DNA of 64,000 bases from Pseudomonas baltica. GTDB taxonomy: Bacteria; Pseudomonadota; Gammaproteobacteria; Pseudomonadales; Pseudomonadaceae. The notes beneath the pieces were generated by a model. It saw only the letters and a program-made list of their open reading frames with translations. It was not told where the DNA came from and searched no databases. Shown piece after piece: positions 36,857 through 45,819 of the stretch (within the stretch, counting starts at the first letter, position 1; every line of letters starts with the position of its first letter). The stretch is taken from assembly GCF_031880315.1 (NCBI RefSeq), contig NZ_CP134771.1, positions 5,326,001-5,390,000 on the forward strand, given 5' to 3'. A program made the translations under genes and the position numbers.

Positions 36857-38647
36857 ATGACTGCTTTGATCGAAGACTACGCTGTGCTCGGCAACTGCAG
36901 GACTGCCGCGCTGGTCGACAAGAACGGCTCGCTGGACTGGTTGTGTTTCCCCCGCTTTGACGCCCCCGCCTGTTTCGCCGCCTTGCTGGGCGACAGCGAC
37001 AATGGCCGCTGGCGCATCGGCCCGGTGAGTCCGGATGCCAAGGTCACGCGGCGCTACCGCGACGGCACCATGATCCTTGAAACCACCTTCGAGACCGACA
37101 CCGGCACCGCCGTGCTGATCGACTGCATGCCCATCGACCAGCCGGCCAGCGTGTTGCGCATCGTTCACGGCCTGCACGGCGAAGTGGATTTCGAAATGGA
37201 CCTGGTCATGCGCTTCGACTACGGCAGCAGCGTACCCTGGGTCGAAAAAATCAGCCCGCTGACGCTGACCGCCGTGGCAGGCCCGGAGATGCTGGTGATG
37301 CGCAGCGCCACGGCGTTGCAGGCGCGTGACCATCACACCGGGAGTCGCTTCGTGGTCAAGGCCGGGGAGCGCAAGGTTTTTCGCTTGTCGCATCAAAGCT
37401 CGAACACGCCAGTGCAGGCCGGCTTCGACGGCGAGCAGGCGCTGGAGAGTACCGAGCGTTACTGGTTGGCGTTCTCCGATCGCTGCCCGCCGGTGGGACG
37501 ATGGAGCGAGCTGGTCAAGCGCTCGCTGATCACTCTCAAGGCCATGACCTACGAGCCTACTGGCGGCATGGTCGCGGCCATCACCACCTCGCTGCCGGAG
37601 CGTCTGGGCGGTGAGCGCAACTGGGACTATCGGTACTGCTGGCTGCGCGACGCGACCATGACCTTGCTGGCGTTCATGAATCTGGGCTATTACGAAGAAG
37701 CCAGTGCCTGGCGCGAATGGCTGCTGCGCTCGGTCGCCGGTAATCCCGAGCAGATGCAGATCATGTACGGCCTGGGCGGCGAGCGGCGGTTGCCGGAGAG
37801 CACCTTGCCCTGGCTCAGGGGCTATGAAGGTTCGACGCCGGTGCGCATCGGTAACGCCGCTGCGACCCAGACTCAGCTCGATGTCTACGGCGAGGTCGCG
37901 GATGCCATGAGCCAGGCGTTGCGCAACGGGCTGCCACGTCACCCGCGCAGTACCTCGGTGTCGCGGTTGATCATGCCGTTTCTGGAGAAGATCTGGCAGC
38001 AGCCGGATGAAGGCATCTGGGAAATTCGCTCCGAGCCGCGGCACTTTACCCATTCCAAAGTCATGGCCTGGGTGGCGTTCGATCGCGCCGCCAACGTGGC
38101 CGAAGGTATCGACCCCCCGTTGCAGGCCCATTACCGGGCGGTGGCCGAGCAGATTCACCGGGAGGTGTGCGAGAAGGGCTTCAACGCCGAGCTGGGCTAC
38201 TTCGTGCAGTCGTTCGGCGCCGAGGATGTCGACGCGAGCCTGTTGCAGATTGCCTTGACCGGCTTTCTGCCGGCCGACGATCCCCGTTTCGTCGCTACGG
38301 TAGCCGCCATCGAGAAGCGCTTGCTGCGCGATGGCTTGCTGTTGCGTTACGAGTCGCACGAGGTGGACGACGGGTTGACGCCGGGGGAGGGGACCTTTCT
38401 GGTCTGTTCGTTCTGGCTGGCGGATGTCTACGTGTTGCTAGGCCGGGATGACGATGCCGAGGCGCTGTTCGAGCGCCTGGCGGGATTGTGCAACGATGTC
38501 GGCTTGCTGGCCGAGCAGTACGACCACCTGGGCAAGCGCATGCTCGGCAACTTCCCCCAGGCGTTCAGCCATATCGGCATTATCAATACTGCGCTCAATC
38601 TGCACCGTGCCCATGCGCCGGCGCAGACGCGCGCGCAGAGTGCTTGA
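36857..38647 (+). CDS. Glycoside hydrolase family 15 protein (glucoamylase/trehalase-like)
   Basis: A 596-residue (alpha/alpha)6-barrel enzyme. 'IEDYAVLGNCRTAALVDKNG' and 'SLDWLCFPRFDAPACFAALL' form the N-terminal beta-sandwich entry typical of bacterial GH15 proteins. 'GGERNWDYRYCWLRDATMT' carries the substrate-binding Trp-Arg-Asp, and 'WEIRSEPRHFTHSKVMAWVA' and 'DGLTPGEGTFLVCSFWLAD' include the catalytic carboxylates. Related enzymes act as glucoamylases or, in mycobacteria, as trehalases, so this may consume alpha-glucan or trehalose from the nearby pathway (inference). The frame is open from 36743, but GAGG precedes the ATG at 36857. Confidence 0.88.
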   Translation: MTALIEDYAVLGNCRTAALVDKNGSLDWLCFPRFDAPACFAALLGDSDNGRWRIGPVSPDAKVTRRYRDGTMILETTFETDTGTAVLIDCMPIDQPASVLRIVHGLHGEVDFEMDLVMRFDYGSSVPWVEKISPLTLTAVAGPEMLVMRSATALQARDHHTGSRFVVKAGERKVFRLSHQSSNTPVQAGFDGEQALESTERYWLAFSDRCPPVGRWSELVKRSLITLKAMTYEPTGGMVAAITTSLPERLGGERNWDYRYCWLRDATMTLLAFMNLGYYEEASAWREWLLRSVAGNPEQMQIMYGLGGERRLPESTLPWLRGYEGSTPVRIGNAAATQTQLDVYGEVADAMSQALRNGLPRHPRSTSVSRLIMPFLEKIWQQPDEGIWEIRSEPRHFTHSKVMAWVAFDRAANVAEGIDPPLQAHYRAVAEQIHREVCEKGFNAELGYFVQSFGAEDVDASLLQIALTGFLPADDPRFVATVAAIEKRLLRDGLLLRYESHEVDDGLTPGEGTFLVCSFWLADVYVLLGRDDDAEALFERLAGLCNDVGLLAEQYDHLGKRMLGNFPQAFSHIGIINTALNLHRAHAPAQTRAQSA

Positions 38648-38690
38648 TGGGTTAGCGGTGTCAATGCGGGCCTCTTTGCGAGCAAGCTTT

Positions 38691-38720
38691 GCTCCCACAG
38701 GTGTATGAGCCTGTGGGAGC
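38691..38720. repeat. REP/REPIN-type hairpin after the GH15 gene
   Basis: GCTCCCACAGG and CCTGTGGGAGC form a perfect 11-bp stem with an 8-base loop, flanked by 'TTTGCGAGCAAGC'. This is the classic Pseudomonas REP core in inverted pair form. It may double as a transcript end. Confidence 0.75.
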
Positions 38721-38830
38721 GAGGGTGCGCTTTCAGCCCCGCGGCACCACAAAGCCCCATCCTTTGGCACATCTCCCATCACCCACCCTTGCTATAGTCC
38801 TGCCCATCCAAAAACTGTCAGGACGCCCCC

Positions 38831-39643
38831 ATGACCGATTACCAAGCCTTCACCGTCGCCCTGGATGCCGGTATCGCCCATGTGCAGATCAACCGAGCGG
38901 CCAAGGCCAACGCCATGAATGCCGACTTCTGGCGCGAGATCGTCGAGATATTCCAGTGGATCGATGACACCGATGCCGTGCGCGTGGTGGTGCTCAGCGG
39001 TGCCGGCAAGCACTTCAGCGCCGGCATCGACCTGGCGCTGCTGGCCTCGGTGGCCAGCGAACTGGGCAAGGACGTGGGCCGCAATGCGCGGCTGCTGCGG
39101 CGCAAGATCCTGCAAATGCAAGGCTCGTTCAATGCCGTCGACCAGTGCCGCAAACCGGTGCTGGCTGCGGTGCAAGGCTATTGCATCGGTGGCGCCATCG
39201 ATCTGATCGCCGCCTGCGACATGCGCTATTGCAGCGAGGACGCGCAGTTTTCCATCAAGGAAATCGACATGGGCATGGCCGCCGACGTCGGCACCCTGCA
39301 ACGCCTGCCGCGGATCATCGGCGACGGCCTGCTGCGCGAACTGGCCTACACTGGGCGCACGGTGGAGCATGAAGAAGCACTGCGCATAGGCTTGGTCAAT
39401 CGTACGTACGAAAATATCGAGGCTCTGCACAAAGGGGTCTTTGCCATCGCCGGGCAAATTGCCGCAAAATCACCGATAGCCGTGGCCGGCACCAAACGCA
39501 TGATCAGCTACATGCGCGATCATCGTATCGATGACGGCCTCGAATACATCGCCACCTGGAACGCCGCGATGCTGCAATCCCATGACCTGCGCGTGGCCAT
39601 GGCGGCCAGCATGAGCGCACAGACGCCAGTCTTCGACGACTGA
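38831..39643 (+). CDS. Enoyl-CoA hydratase/isomerase family protein, dienoyl-CoA isomerase-like
   Basis: A 270-residue crotonase-fold protein. '[15 protein letters not shown]' and '[18 protein letters not shown]' form the oxyanion hole. '[19 protein letters not shown]' matches the catalytic Glu/Asp signature of delta(3,5)-delta(2,4)-dienoyl-CoA isomerases, which help degrade unsaturated fatty acids with double bonds at odd positions. AGGA precedes the ATG. It stands directly upstream of nudC on the same strand with a 37-base gap. Confidence 0.88.
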   Translation: MTDYQAFTVALDAGIAHVQINRAAKANAMNADFWREIVEIFQWIDDTDAVRVVVLSGAGKHFSAGIDLALLASVASELGKDVGRNARLLRRKILQMQGSFNAVDQCRKPVLAAVQGYCIGGAIDLIAACDMRYCSEDAQFSIKEIDMGMAADVGTLQRLPRIIGDGLLRELAYTGRTVEHEEALRIGLVNRTYENIEALHKGVFAIAGQIAAKSPIAVAGTKRMISYMRDHRIDDGLEYIATWNAAMLQSHDLRVAMAASMSAQTPVFDD

Positions 39644-39680
39644 TCCGGCGGACCGGTGCCAAAACCAAGGAATTTCCGTG

Positions 39681-40511
39681 ATGTCGCAACGATGGATCAC
39701 TTCGGTACTGGATACTCAAACCCGCGGCGGCCTGGCCGTGGTGTTCAGCAAGCAAGGCTTCGCCTTCGACGACAACGGCGTGCTGTTCTCTCGTGAATGG
39801 GTCAAGGGCCTCGATCTGCCACTGGCATTCGAACACGGCATCGGCCATTTCGACGGCGAACCGGTGTATTTGCTGGTGCTCGATGGCGCGGCGCAACTGC
39901 CCGGCGTTCAATGGCAGGGCCTGCGCGCGTTCATGCTCAATGACGATTTCGCCCATTACCGGGTGCTCGCCTATGCCGCGCAGATTGCCACCTGGGCCAA
40001 CGAGCACCGCTTCTGTGGACGTTGCGGCGCGGCGAACGTGCAGGTGCCGCGTGAGCGTGCCATGCATTGCGAGGCTTGCGATCTGCGGGCGTATCCGCGG
40101 ATCTCGCCGAGCATGATCGTGCTGATCACGCGCGGGGACGAAATCCTCCTGGCCCGCTCACCGCGTTTCGTCACCGGGGTCTACAGCACCTTGGCCGGTT
40201 TCGCCGAGCCGGGCGAGTCGGCTGAAGAGTGCGTGGTGCGCGAGGTGTTCGAGGAAGTGCAGCTCGAGGTGAAGAATATTCGCTATGTGGGCAGCCAGTG
40301 CTGGCCGTTCCCGCATTCGATGATGCTGGGCTTTCATGCCGAGTACGCCGCAGGCGATATCGTGCCTCAGGCCGACGAGATCGAAGATGCCCAGTGGTTT
40401 CGGGTGGATGCGCTGCCACCGCTGCCGATGTCGCGGTCGATCGCACGGTATCTGATCGATCTGTACGTTGCCCAGCGCCTCGGTTTGCCAGAGCCGACGA
40501 TGCCAGGATAA
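39681..40511 (+). CDS. nudC: NADH pyrophosphatase / NAD-capped RNA hydrolase
   Basis: A 276-residue Nudix enzyme that cleaves NAD(H) and removes the NAD cap from RNA. The zinc ribbon 'CGRCGAA...CEAC' is at about residues 113-133. The Nudix box '[20 protein letters not shown]' has the GX5EX7RE core, but the usual Gly after EEx is Gln. The diagnostic SQPWPFP motif reads 'SQCWPFPHS', a Pro to Cys change. AAGGA lies before ATG 39681; a GTG directly upstream (39678) is an alternative. The convergent regulator gene begins 65 bases beyond the stop, with a GC-rich imperfect hairpin at about 40530-40553 between them. Confidence 0.92.
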   Translation: MSQRWITSVLDTQTRGGLAVVFSKQGFAFDDNGVLFSREWVKGLDLPLAFEHGIGHFDGEPVYLLVLDGAAQLPGVQWQGLRAFMLNDDFAHYRVLAYAAQIATWANEHRFCGRCGAANVQVPRERAMHCEACDLRAYPRISPSMIVLITRGDEILLARSPRFVTGVYSTLAGFAEPGESAEECVVREVFEEVQLEVKNIRYVGSQCWPFPHSMMLGFHAEYAAGDIVPQADEIEDAQWFRVDALPPLPMSRSIARYLIDLYVAQRLGLPEPTMPG

Positions 40512-40576
40512 TTGTCGCGCACACCTGATGGCCCTTTCGGCGGCGGAGGGGCCCTCGAGCGCACCCACACCCTTGG

Positions 40577-41221
40577 TCACAACTCACTGACGCGATACAC
40601 ACACCGCCGCGAATCCGTCAGCAGATGCTCGACACGCTCCACGCGCGCGCCGAGCACTTGTTCGAACAGCTGCAACTCGGAGCGGCAGAAATTCTGGCAG
40701 GCACTGGCGGCCGCGCAGATCGGGCAGTGGTTCTCGATCAGCAGGAAGGCACCGTCCTGCGTGGCAGCATATTCCGCCATATAACCTTCTCGGCTGCGCA
40801 CTTCGCTGAGGCTTCTGACTTTGTCCTCGAGGTTCGTCGCATCCCGCATGGCCAGCGCATAGTTTTCGCCATTGCGCTGTTCACGCACCTCGATCAACCG
40901 ATCTATCGCATTTTCACCGAACGTTTCCCGCACCGCGTCGAGCAACTGCACGGTCAGATCGCCGTGGCTGTCGGGAAAGCGGCTGTGGCCTTTGCCGGTC
41001 AACTGCCAGAGCTGTATCGGCCGCCCCACGCCACGGGGTTGCGAATAAGCCTCGACCAGGCCGCTGCCTCCCAGCTTGACGAATTGTTGGCGTGCCGCCT
41101 CGCTGGTCATGCCCAGCGCCTCGCCGGCCTCTACCGCTTGCTGAGGGCCGCGCGTCTTCAACAGCCACAGCAGGCGGTCTGCGGTAGACCCAGGGGGATT
41201 TTCCAAGCTTTCTCTTGACAA
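40577..41221 (-). CDS. Predicted Fe-S cluster-containing transcriptional regulator, SufR-like (COG2345)
   Basis: A 214-residue regulator. An N-terminal winged helix ('TADRLLWLLKTRGPQQAVEA' then 'ARQQFVKLGGSGLVEAYSQP') reads as an ArsR/DeoR-type DNA-binding domain. The C-terminal part carries four cysteines in 'ENHCPICAAASACQNFC', the arrangement seen in SufR-like proteins that bind a [4Fe-4S] cluster. The frame opens with a TTG at 41221; a second TTG at 41206 has AAGAGA upstream and may be the real start. It is divergent from an MFS gene that it probably controls. Redox or iron sensing is inferred from the cysteines. Confidence 0.8.
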   Translation of the reverse strand: MSRESLENPPGSTADRLLWLLKTRGPQQAVEAGEALGMTSEAARQQFVKLGGSGLVEAYSQPRGVGRPIQLWQLTGKGHSRFPDSHGDLTVQLLDAVRETFGENAIDRLIEVREQRNGENYALAMRDATNLEDKVRSLSEVRSREGYMAEYAATQDGAFLLIENHCPICAAASACQNFCRSELQLFEQVLGARVERVEHLLTDSRRCVYRVSEL

Positions 41222-41255
41222 ATGCGGTGCTCACTCGAAGAATAAAAAAAGTAAA

Positions 41256-41278
41256 CGCTTTGTAAAACAAAATAAGCG
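41256..41278. promoter_or_regulatory. Candidate operator in the divergent regulator/MFS promoter region
   Basis: The AT-rich segment contains TTTGT-AAA-ACAAA as a perfect inverted repeat, loosely extended by outer CGCTT and AAGCG halves. It lies about 35 bases from the regulator start and 50 from the MFS start. That position fits autoregulation and control of the transporter. Confidence 0.5.
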
Positions 41279-41326
41279 ATTGCCAGCCTGTTGGCAACTT
41301 CGCGCACCGCCAGCCTGGGAGGCACT

Positions 41327-42736
41327 ATGTCGACGGTACAAGGAACATGGGCGCAATTGTTGCGCGGCCGGAACGCCGCGTGTTCGGCTGCTTTGGCCGG
41401 TGGCGTGGCATTGCACGCCATCAATATCTATATCGCGACCACGGTGTTGCCATCGGTGGTCGCGGATATTGGTGGCCTGAATCTCTATTCATGGAACACC
41501 ACACTGTTCGTTGTCGCTTCGATCCTCGGTTCGGCCTTGACCACTCGGCTGCTCGGGCGTCATGGCTCAAAGGGCGCCTACGCGGTGGCCGCACTGGCGT
41601 TCATGCTCGGCAGCGCGACCTGTGCGCTGGCGCCAAATATGCTGGTGATGCTGACGGGCAGGACGATCCAGGGGCTGGGCGGGGGATTTTTATTTGCGCT
41701 GAGTTATTCGATGATCAATGTGGTCCTGCCGGAGCGGCTCTGGCCGCGAGCCATGGCCCTGGTCTCGGCGATGTGGGGCTTGGCGACGCTCTTGGGGCCA
41801 GCCATCGGCGGGGTGTTCGCCGAACTGCAGGCGTGGCGCTGGGCTTTCGGGTTTTTGGTGCCGGTCACAGCGGTGTATGGCGTGCTGGTGTGGAAGCTCC
41901 TGCCGGAAAAAACCTAGGCCGAGGGCGATGCCAATCCCGTCGCGATGCCGCAACTCCTGTTGTTGGTCGGCGCGGTGCTGGTGGTGAGTGCGGGCAGTGC
42001 CTCGGTCGATCCGATCTGGAATGCCAGCGGTGTGGTCGTCGCTTCGGCGCTGATGTCCATGCTGGTGCGCCTGGAGCGTCGTGCGGTGGTACGCCTGCTG
42101 CCGGCTTCGGCACTGAGCTTGCGCTCGCCTTTGCTTGCCCTGTACCTCACCATGGGGCTCTTGGTGGTGGGCATGACCAGCGAGACCTTTGTGCCGTATT
42201 TCCTGCAAAAGCTGCACGGGCAAACACCTTTGGTCAGCGGCTACATCGCAGCCTTGATGGCGGCAGGATGGACGGTGTCGGAAGTCCTGAGTTCGGGCTG
42301 GAAGGCGCGTGGCGTTCGCTTGGCGATCATCAACGGGCCAGTGCTCGTGCTCCTGGGCATGCTGTTGCTGGCGTTGAGCATGCCGCGTTCGGGCGATGAG
42401 TCCGGACAGGCACTGACGTTGATCTGCGTGGGCCTGGGGCTGGTCGGCTTCGGAATCGGGCTGGGCTGGCCGCACCTGTTGACGCAGGTGCTGGTGGTGA
42501 CACCGGTGCGGGATCAGGACTGCGCGGGCGCATCGATCACCACCGTGCAACTGTTCGCGACGGCGTTGGGTGCGGCCTTTGCGGGAATGATCGTCAATCT
42601 GGCGGGGCTTGGCGATCCAGGCGATGCGCAAGGTATCAGCGCTGCGGCGATGTGGCTGTTCGGGCTGTTTGCCTTCGCGCCGCTGGCGGGAATCGTCACC
42701 GCCGTGCGTGCCGCCAGAACGGTCACAGCGGATTGA
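41327..42736 (+). pseudogene. MFS drug-efflux-type transporter interrupted by one in-frame amber codon
   Basis: A single reading frame would encode a 469-residue transporter, but codon 197 (41915-41917) is TAG. Both sides are in the same frame. The first half has about six helices with 'GSALTTRLLGRHGSKG', 'GRTIQGLGGGFLFALSYSM' and the efflux motif-C-like 'LGPAIGGVFAEL'. The second half resumes after the stop at 'AEGDANPVAMPQLLLLVGAV' and continues through six to eight helices. A CAG to TAG change is the simplest cause. GGAGG precedes the ATG. If the TAG is real, only a six-helix fragment is made unless readthrough or restart at 41945 occurs. It may also be a base-call error. The divergent SufR-like gene is intact. 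Confidence 0.85.
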
Positions 42737-42784
42737 AACCCCATGCTATGAGGGGGACACCAGGCCCCCGGTTCAAGCTGGTAC

Positions 42785-43564
42785 TCACGCCTGGCCGAAC
42801 CAGTGCTGCCAGGCCAGGCGCACGGTCAGTGCCAGCACCACGCTGATGAACACCGGCCGAATGAACTTGGCCCCGCCGCCGATGGCCGTGCGTGCGCCGA
42901 AGAATGCGCCGATCATCACGCAGGCGCCCATGCACAGGCCGATCAACCAGTCCACCTGGCCGTTGATGACGAACACCATGAGTGCCGCAGCGTTACTGAC
43001 GAAGTTCATGCTGCGCGCCACACCGCTGGCCTTGACCAGGTCGATCGGATAGAGCAAGAGCGTGCTCACCGTCCAGAACGCGCCAGTCCCCGGCCCGGCG
43101 ACGCCGTCATAGAAACCCAGTGTGAAGCCCTGCGGCGATTGCCATTTTTTGCGGATCGGTACGTCGACGTCCAGCGGCGCCTTGGGCGTGCCGCCGAACA
43201 GCAGGTAAAGGCCGCACCCGAAGACGATCACCGGGAGCATCTTGTTCAGCCATTCGGCAGGCAGGTAATGGGCGACCACAGCGCCGACCAGCGCGCCGAT
43301 GGCGGTGCAGATCAGGGCGTGGGTCCATTGCCGCGGATGGAACAGCTTGCGCCGGTAGAAGGTGAAACCGGCGGTGGCCGAGCCGAAGGTCGAACTGAGC
43401 TTGTTGGTGCCCAGTACCAGGTGCGGCGGCATGCCGGCGGTGAGCAACGCCGGGGTGGTCAGCAGACCGCCGCCGCCGGCGATGGCATCGATGAATCCGG
43501 CCACGAAGGCTACAACCGCGAGTATCCCGAGGGTGGTAAGGCTGACGCTGAGTTCGAAGGGCAT
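42785..43564 (-). CDS. TSUP-family permease (TauE/SafE type)
   Basis: A 259-residue membrane protein with about eight helices. 'FVAGFIDAIAGGGGLLTTPALL' and 'LGTNKLSSTFGSATAGFTFYRR' are the first-half TSUP signature, and 'GFYDGVAGPGTGAFWTVSTLL' is its second-half repeat. Family members export or import sulfite, sulfonates or related organic anions; the substrate here is unknown. The frame opens with a TTG at 43573, but the ATG at 43564 begins the usual 'MPFELS'. No strong Shine-Dalgarno is visible for either. The three minus-strand genes upstream may be separate units. Confidence 0.87.
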   Translation of the reverse strand: MPFELSVSLTTLGILAVVAFVAGFIDAIAGGGGLLTTPALLTAGMPPHLVLGTNKLSSTFGSATAGFTFYRRKLFHPRQWTHALICTAIGALVGAVVAHYLPAEWLNKMLPVIVFGCGLYLLFGGTPKAPLDVDVPIRKKWQSPQGFTLGFYDGVAGPGTGAFWTVSTLLLYPIDLVKASGVARSMNFVSNAAALMVFVINGQVDWLIGLCMGACVMIGAFFGARTAIGGGAKFIRPVFISVVLALTVRLAWQHWFGQA

Positions 43565-43692
43565 GGAAGGCAACTTGCTGGGCAGGGATGCGGCGCCAAT
43601 GGTGCACCGCGAAAGCCGGCATTGTACCTAGGGATTCAGGGGCGATCCATGCTGGTGAGGGTCGGGTGGTTTCATGTTGCCAGGGCGGGATC

Positions 43693-44460
43693 TCAAGCCA
43701 GAAACCCGCCATCCACATTGATCGCCGTACCCGTGGTATAGCTCGACGCATCGCTGGCCAGATACAACACCGCCCCGGCCATCTCTTCGGGCTGGGCTAC
43801 CCGCTTGAGCGGGATCTGCACCATGGCCGTCTTGAGGATCGCCTCGTTATTGACCAGCGCCGAGGCGAAACGCGTGTCGGTGATCCCGGGCAGCAGTGCA
43901 TTGCAGCGGATTCCCAGGGGCGCGCACTCCTTGGCGAATACCTTGGTCATGTTGATCACCGCCGCCTTGGTGATCGAATACACCCCCTGGAAATGCCCCA
44001 GCGTGACCCCGTTGATCGACGCCACGTTGATGATGCTGCCGCCGCCATGCCCGCGCATCAGCTTGCCAGCCGCCACCGACATGAAGAAGTAGCCACGGAT
44101 ATTCACGTCCAGCGTCTTCTGGAACGCCGCCAGGTCAGTATCGAGCACATGGCCGAATTGCGGATTGGTTGCGGCGTTGTTGACCAGGATATCCAGGCGC
44201 CCGAACTGCTCGGCCACTGCCGCGAACACTGCCTCGATCTGCGTCATCTCGCCGATATGACAGGCCATGGCCGTGGCCTTGCCTCCGTCGGCAACGATCG
44301 CATCCGCGACTGCCTGGCAGCCTTCAAGCTTGCGGCTCGAGACAATCACATGGGCGCCTTGCCGGGCCAGCAGGCGCGCGATGGCTTCACCAATACCGCG
44401 GCTGGCGCCGGAAACGAAAGCGATCTTGCCGTCGAGGTCGAACAGGGTGGTCTTGGTCAC
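43693..44460 (-). CDS. SDR-family oxidoreductase
   Basis: A 255-residue classical SDR with 'VSGASRGIGEAIARLLARQG', 'NNAATNP', the catalytic Ser region 'INVASINGV' and 'YSITKAAVINMTK'. The start codon is GTG with AAGGA at correct spacing. It lies 87 bases downstream of the phosphotransferase-like gene on the same strand. Together they resemble acyl-CoA or aliphatic-acid catabolic gene sets of pseudomonads, in which an ACAD10-like kinase and SDR co-occur. The substrate is not known. Confidence 0.86.
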   Translation of the reverse strand: MTKTTLFDLDGKIAFVSGASRGIGEAIARLLARQGAHVIVSSRKLEGCQAVADAIVADGGKATAMACHIGEMTQIEAVFAAVAEQFGRLDILVNNAATNPQFGHVLDTDLAAFQKTLDVNIRGYFFMSVAAGKLMRGHGGGSIINVASINGVTLGHFQGVYSITKAAVINMTKVFAKECAPLGIRCNALLPGITDTRFASALVNNEAILKTAMVQIPLKRVAQPEEMAGAVLYLASDASSYTTGTAINVDGGFLA

Positions 44461-44547
44461 TGGCGTTGTCCTTGGAAGGTGAAGGGGGAGGGCGGCCCGT
44501 GCCTGCAGCCATCGGCCTGGCGGCGAGCGGGCTGGAGGCTGCAGTGC

Positions 44548-45615
44548 TCAGAGCCGCGATTGCTCGATGACCTGCAGGCCCATCTGTTCGAGCAAACCAT
44601 TCATGTGGATGAACGAAGCAAAGCGCGGATCGGCGGTCTGCCCGTGATAGAAACGAAAGTAGATCTGCTGGATGATCCCGGCCAGACGGAACAAACCATA
44701 GACCCGATAGAAGTCCATGTTACTCACCCCGATGCCCGCGCGTTGCGCGTAGTACGCCACGAATGCCTCGCGGCTGAGCATGCCCGGGGCGTCGCTGGGC
44801 TGGCGCCGCATCCATTGCAGGGGCGCGGGATCGTCAGCTTCGATCCAGTAGGCCAGCGAGTTGCCCAGGTCCATGAGCGGGTCACCCAGGGTGGCCAGCT
44901 CCCAGTCCAGCACGCCGATGATGCGCAGCGGGTCGGCCGGGTCGAGGATGACATTGTCGAAGCGGTAATCGTTGTGCAGCAGGCTGACGCGGCCGCTGTC
45001 TGGCGGCTGTTTGTCGCGCAGCCAGGACTTGACGGTATTCCATGCCGGCGCGTCCGGGGTGCGGGCCTGATCGTAGCGCTCGCTCCAGCCGCCCACCTGA
45101 CGCTGCACGTATCCCACGGGCTTGCCAAGGTCGCCCAGGCCACAGGCGACATAGTCGACGTGGTGCAGCTCCACCAGCCGATCGATAAAGCTCTCGCACA
45201 GGCGGCGAGTGCTCGACGGATCGAAGTTCAGCGCTTCGGGCAGATCGGTGCGCAGGATGATGCCTTCGACCCGCTCCATCACATAGAACTCGGCCCCGAT
45301 GATGGCTTCATCCGTGCAATGCAGCAGGGCCTGCGGGCAATAGGCAAACGCCGGGCGCAGCGCGTTGAGGATGCGGAATTCGCGGCCCATGTCATGGGCA
45401 CTGCGGGCCTTGTGGCCGAAGGGGGGACGCCTGAGCACCAGCTCGCGCTGCGGGTACTGGAGCAGGTAGGTGAGGTTGGAGGCGCCCCCGGGAAACTGGC
45501 GGATGTTCGGGGTGCCCTGCAGGTCGGGCAGGTGGGCCTTGAGCCAGGCGTCGATACGCGCGCCGTCGAGGGCTTCGCCCGGGCGTACATCGGTGGCGGT
45601 GTCCGTGAGTGCCAT
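44548..45615 (-). CDS. Phosphotransferase family protein (APH fold, ACAD10/11-kinase-like)
   Basis: A 355-residue protein with an aminoglycoside-phosphotransferase/kinase fold. The N-lobe has 'FPGGASNLTYLLQYPQRELVLRRPP'-like nucleotide-binding sequence. The catalytic loop is 'LLHNDYRFDNVILDP' and the metal-binding aspartate is in 'IGVLDWELATLGDPLMDLG'. This form matches the kinase domain that in ACAD10/11 phosphorylates 4-hydroxyacyl-CoAs; antibiotic resistance is not implied. AAGG precedes the ATG. It is likely first in a unit with the SDR. Confidence 0.85.
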   Translation of the reverse strand: MALTDTATDVRPGEALDGARIDAWLKAHLPDLQGTPNIRQFPGGASNLTYLLQYPQRELVLRRPPFGHKARSAHDMGREFRILNALRPAFAYCPQALLHCTDEAIIGAEFYVMERVEGIILRTDLPEALNFDPSSTRRLCESFIDRLVELHHVDYVACGLGDLGKPVGYVQRQVGGWSERYDQARTPDAPAWNTVKSWLRDKQPPDSGRVSLLHNDYRFDNVILDPADPLRIIGVLDWELATLGDPLMDLGNSLAYWIEADDPAPLQWMRRQPSDAPGMLSREAFVAYYAQRAGIGVSNMDFYRVYGLFRLAGIIQQIYFRFYHGQTADPRFASFIHMNGLLEQMGLQVIEQSRL

Positions 45616-45753
45616 GGCGTTACCTTCGTTTCAGTGTCGAGCTGAAGGCTAATCTAGTGCGCGGGCAGGGAGGGGGCAAGCGGGGCGGGCTGTTATCAGT
45701 GAGGGTGTTGCGGGTGGATCAGTGAATTTGATCCCAGGAGCATCGATGAACCA

Positions 45754-45805
45754 GTGGGAGCGGGCTCTGGCCGCAAAAAACTTCGCGGACAGAGACCGCT
45801 CCCAC
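45754..45805. repeat. REP-like hairpin downstream of efeM
   Basis: GTGGGAGCGG and CCGCTCCCAC pair perfectly across about 32 bases that themselves partly pair (GGCCGC...GCGG). It is of the same GTGGGAGC type as the other REP elements here and sits just after the end of the efe operon. Confidence 0.7.
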
Positions 45806-45819
45806 CGTGTTGGTCAGCC

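Noticed and set aside
44548..45615. Aminoglycoside resistance kinase
   Set aside because: The fold is shared, but the motif forms match the ACAD10/11-type kinase family next to an SDR, so a resistance call is not justified.
43588..45645. 685-codon plus-strand frame opposite the SDR and phosphotransferase genes
   Set aside because: It crosses two real genes and their gap, with shadow-like composition.
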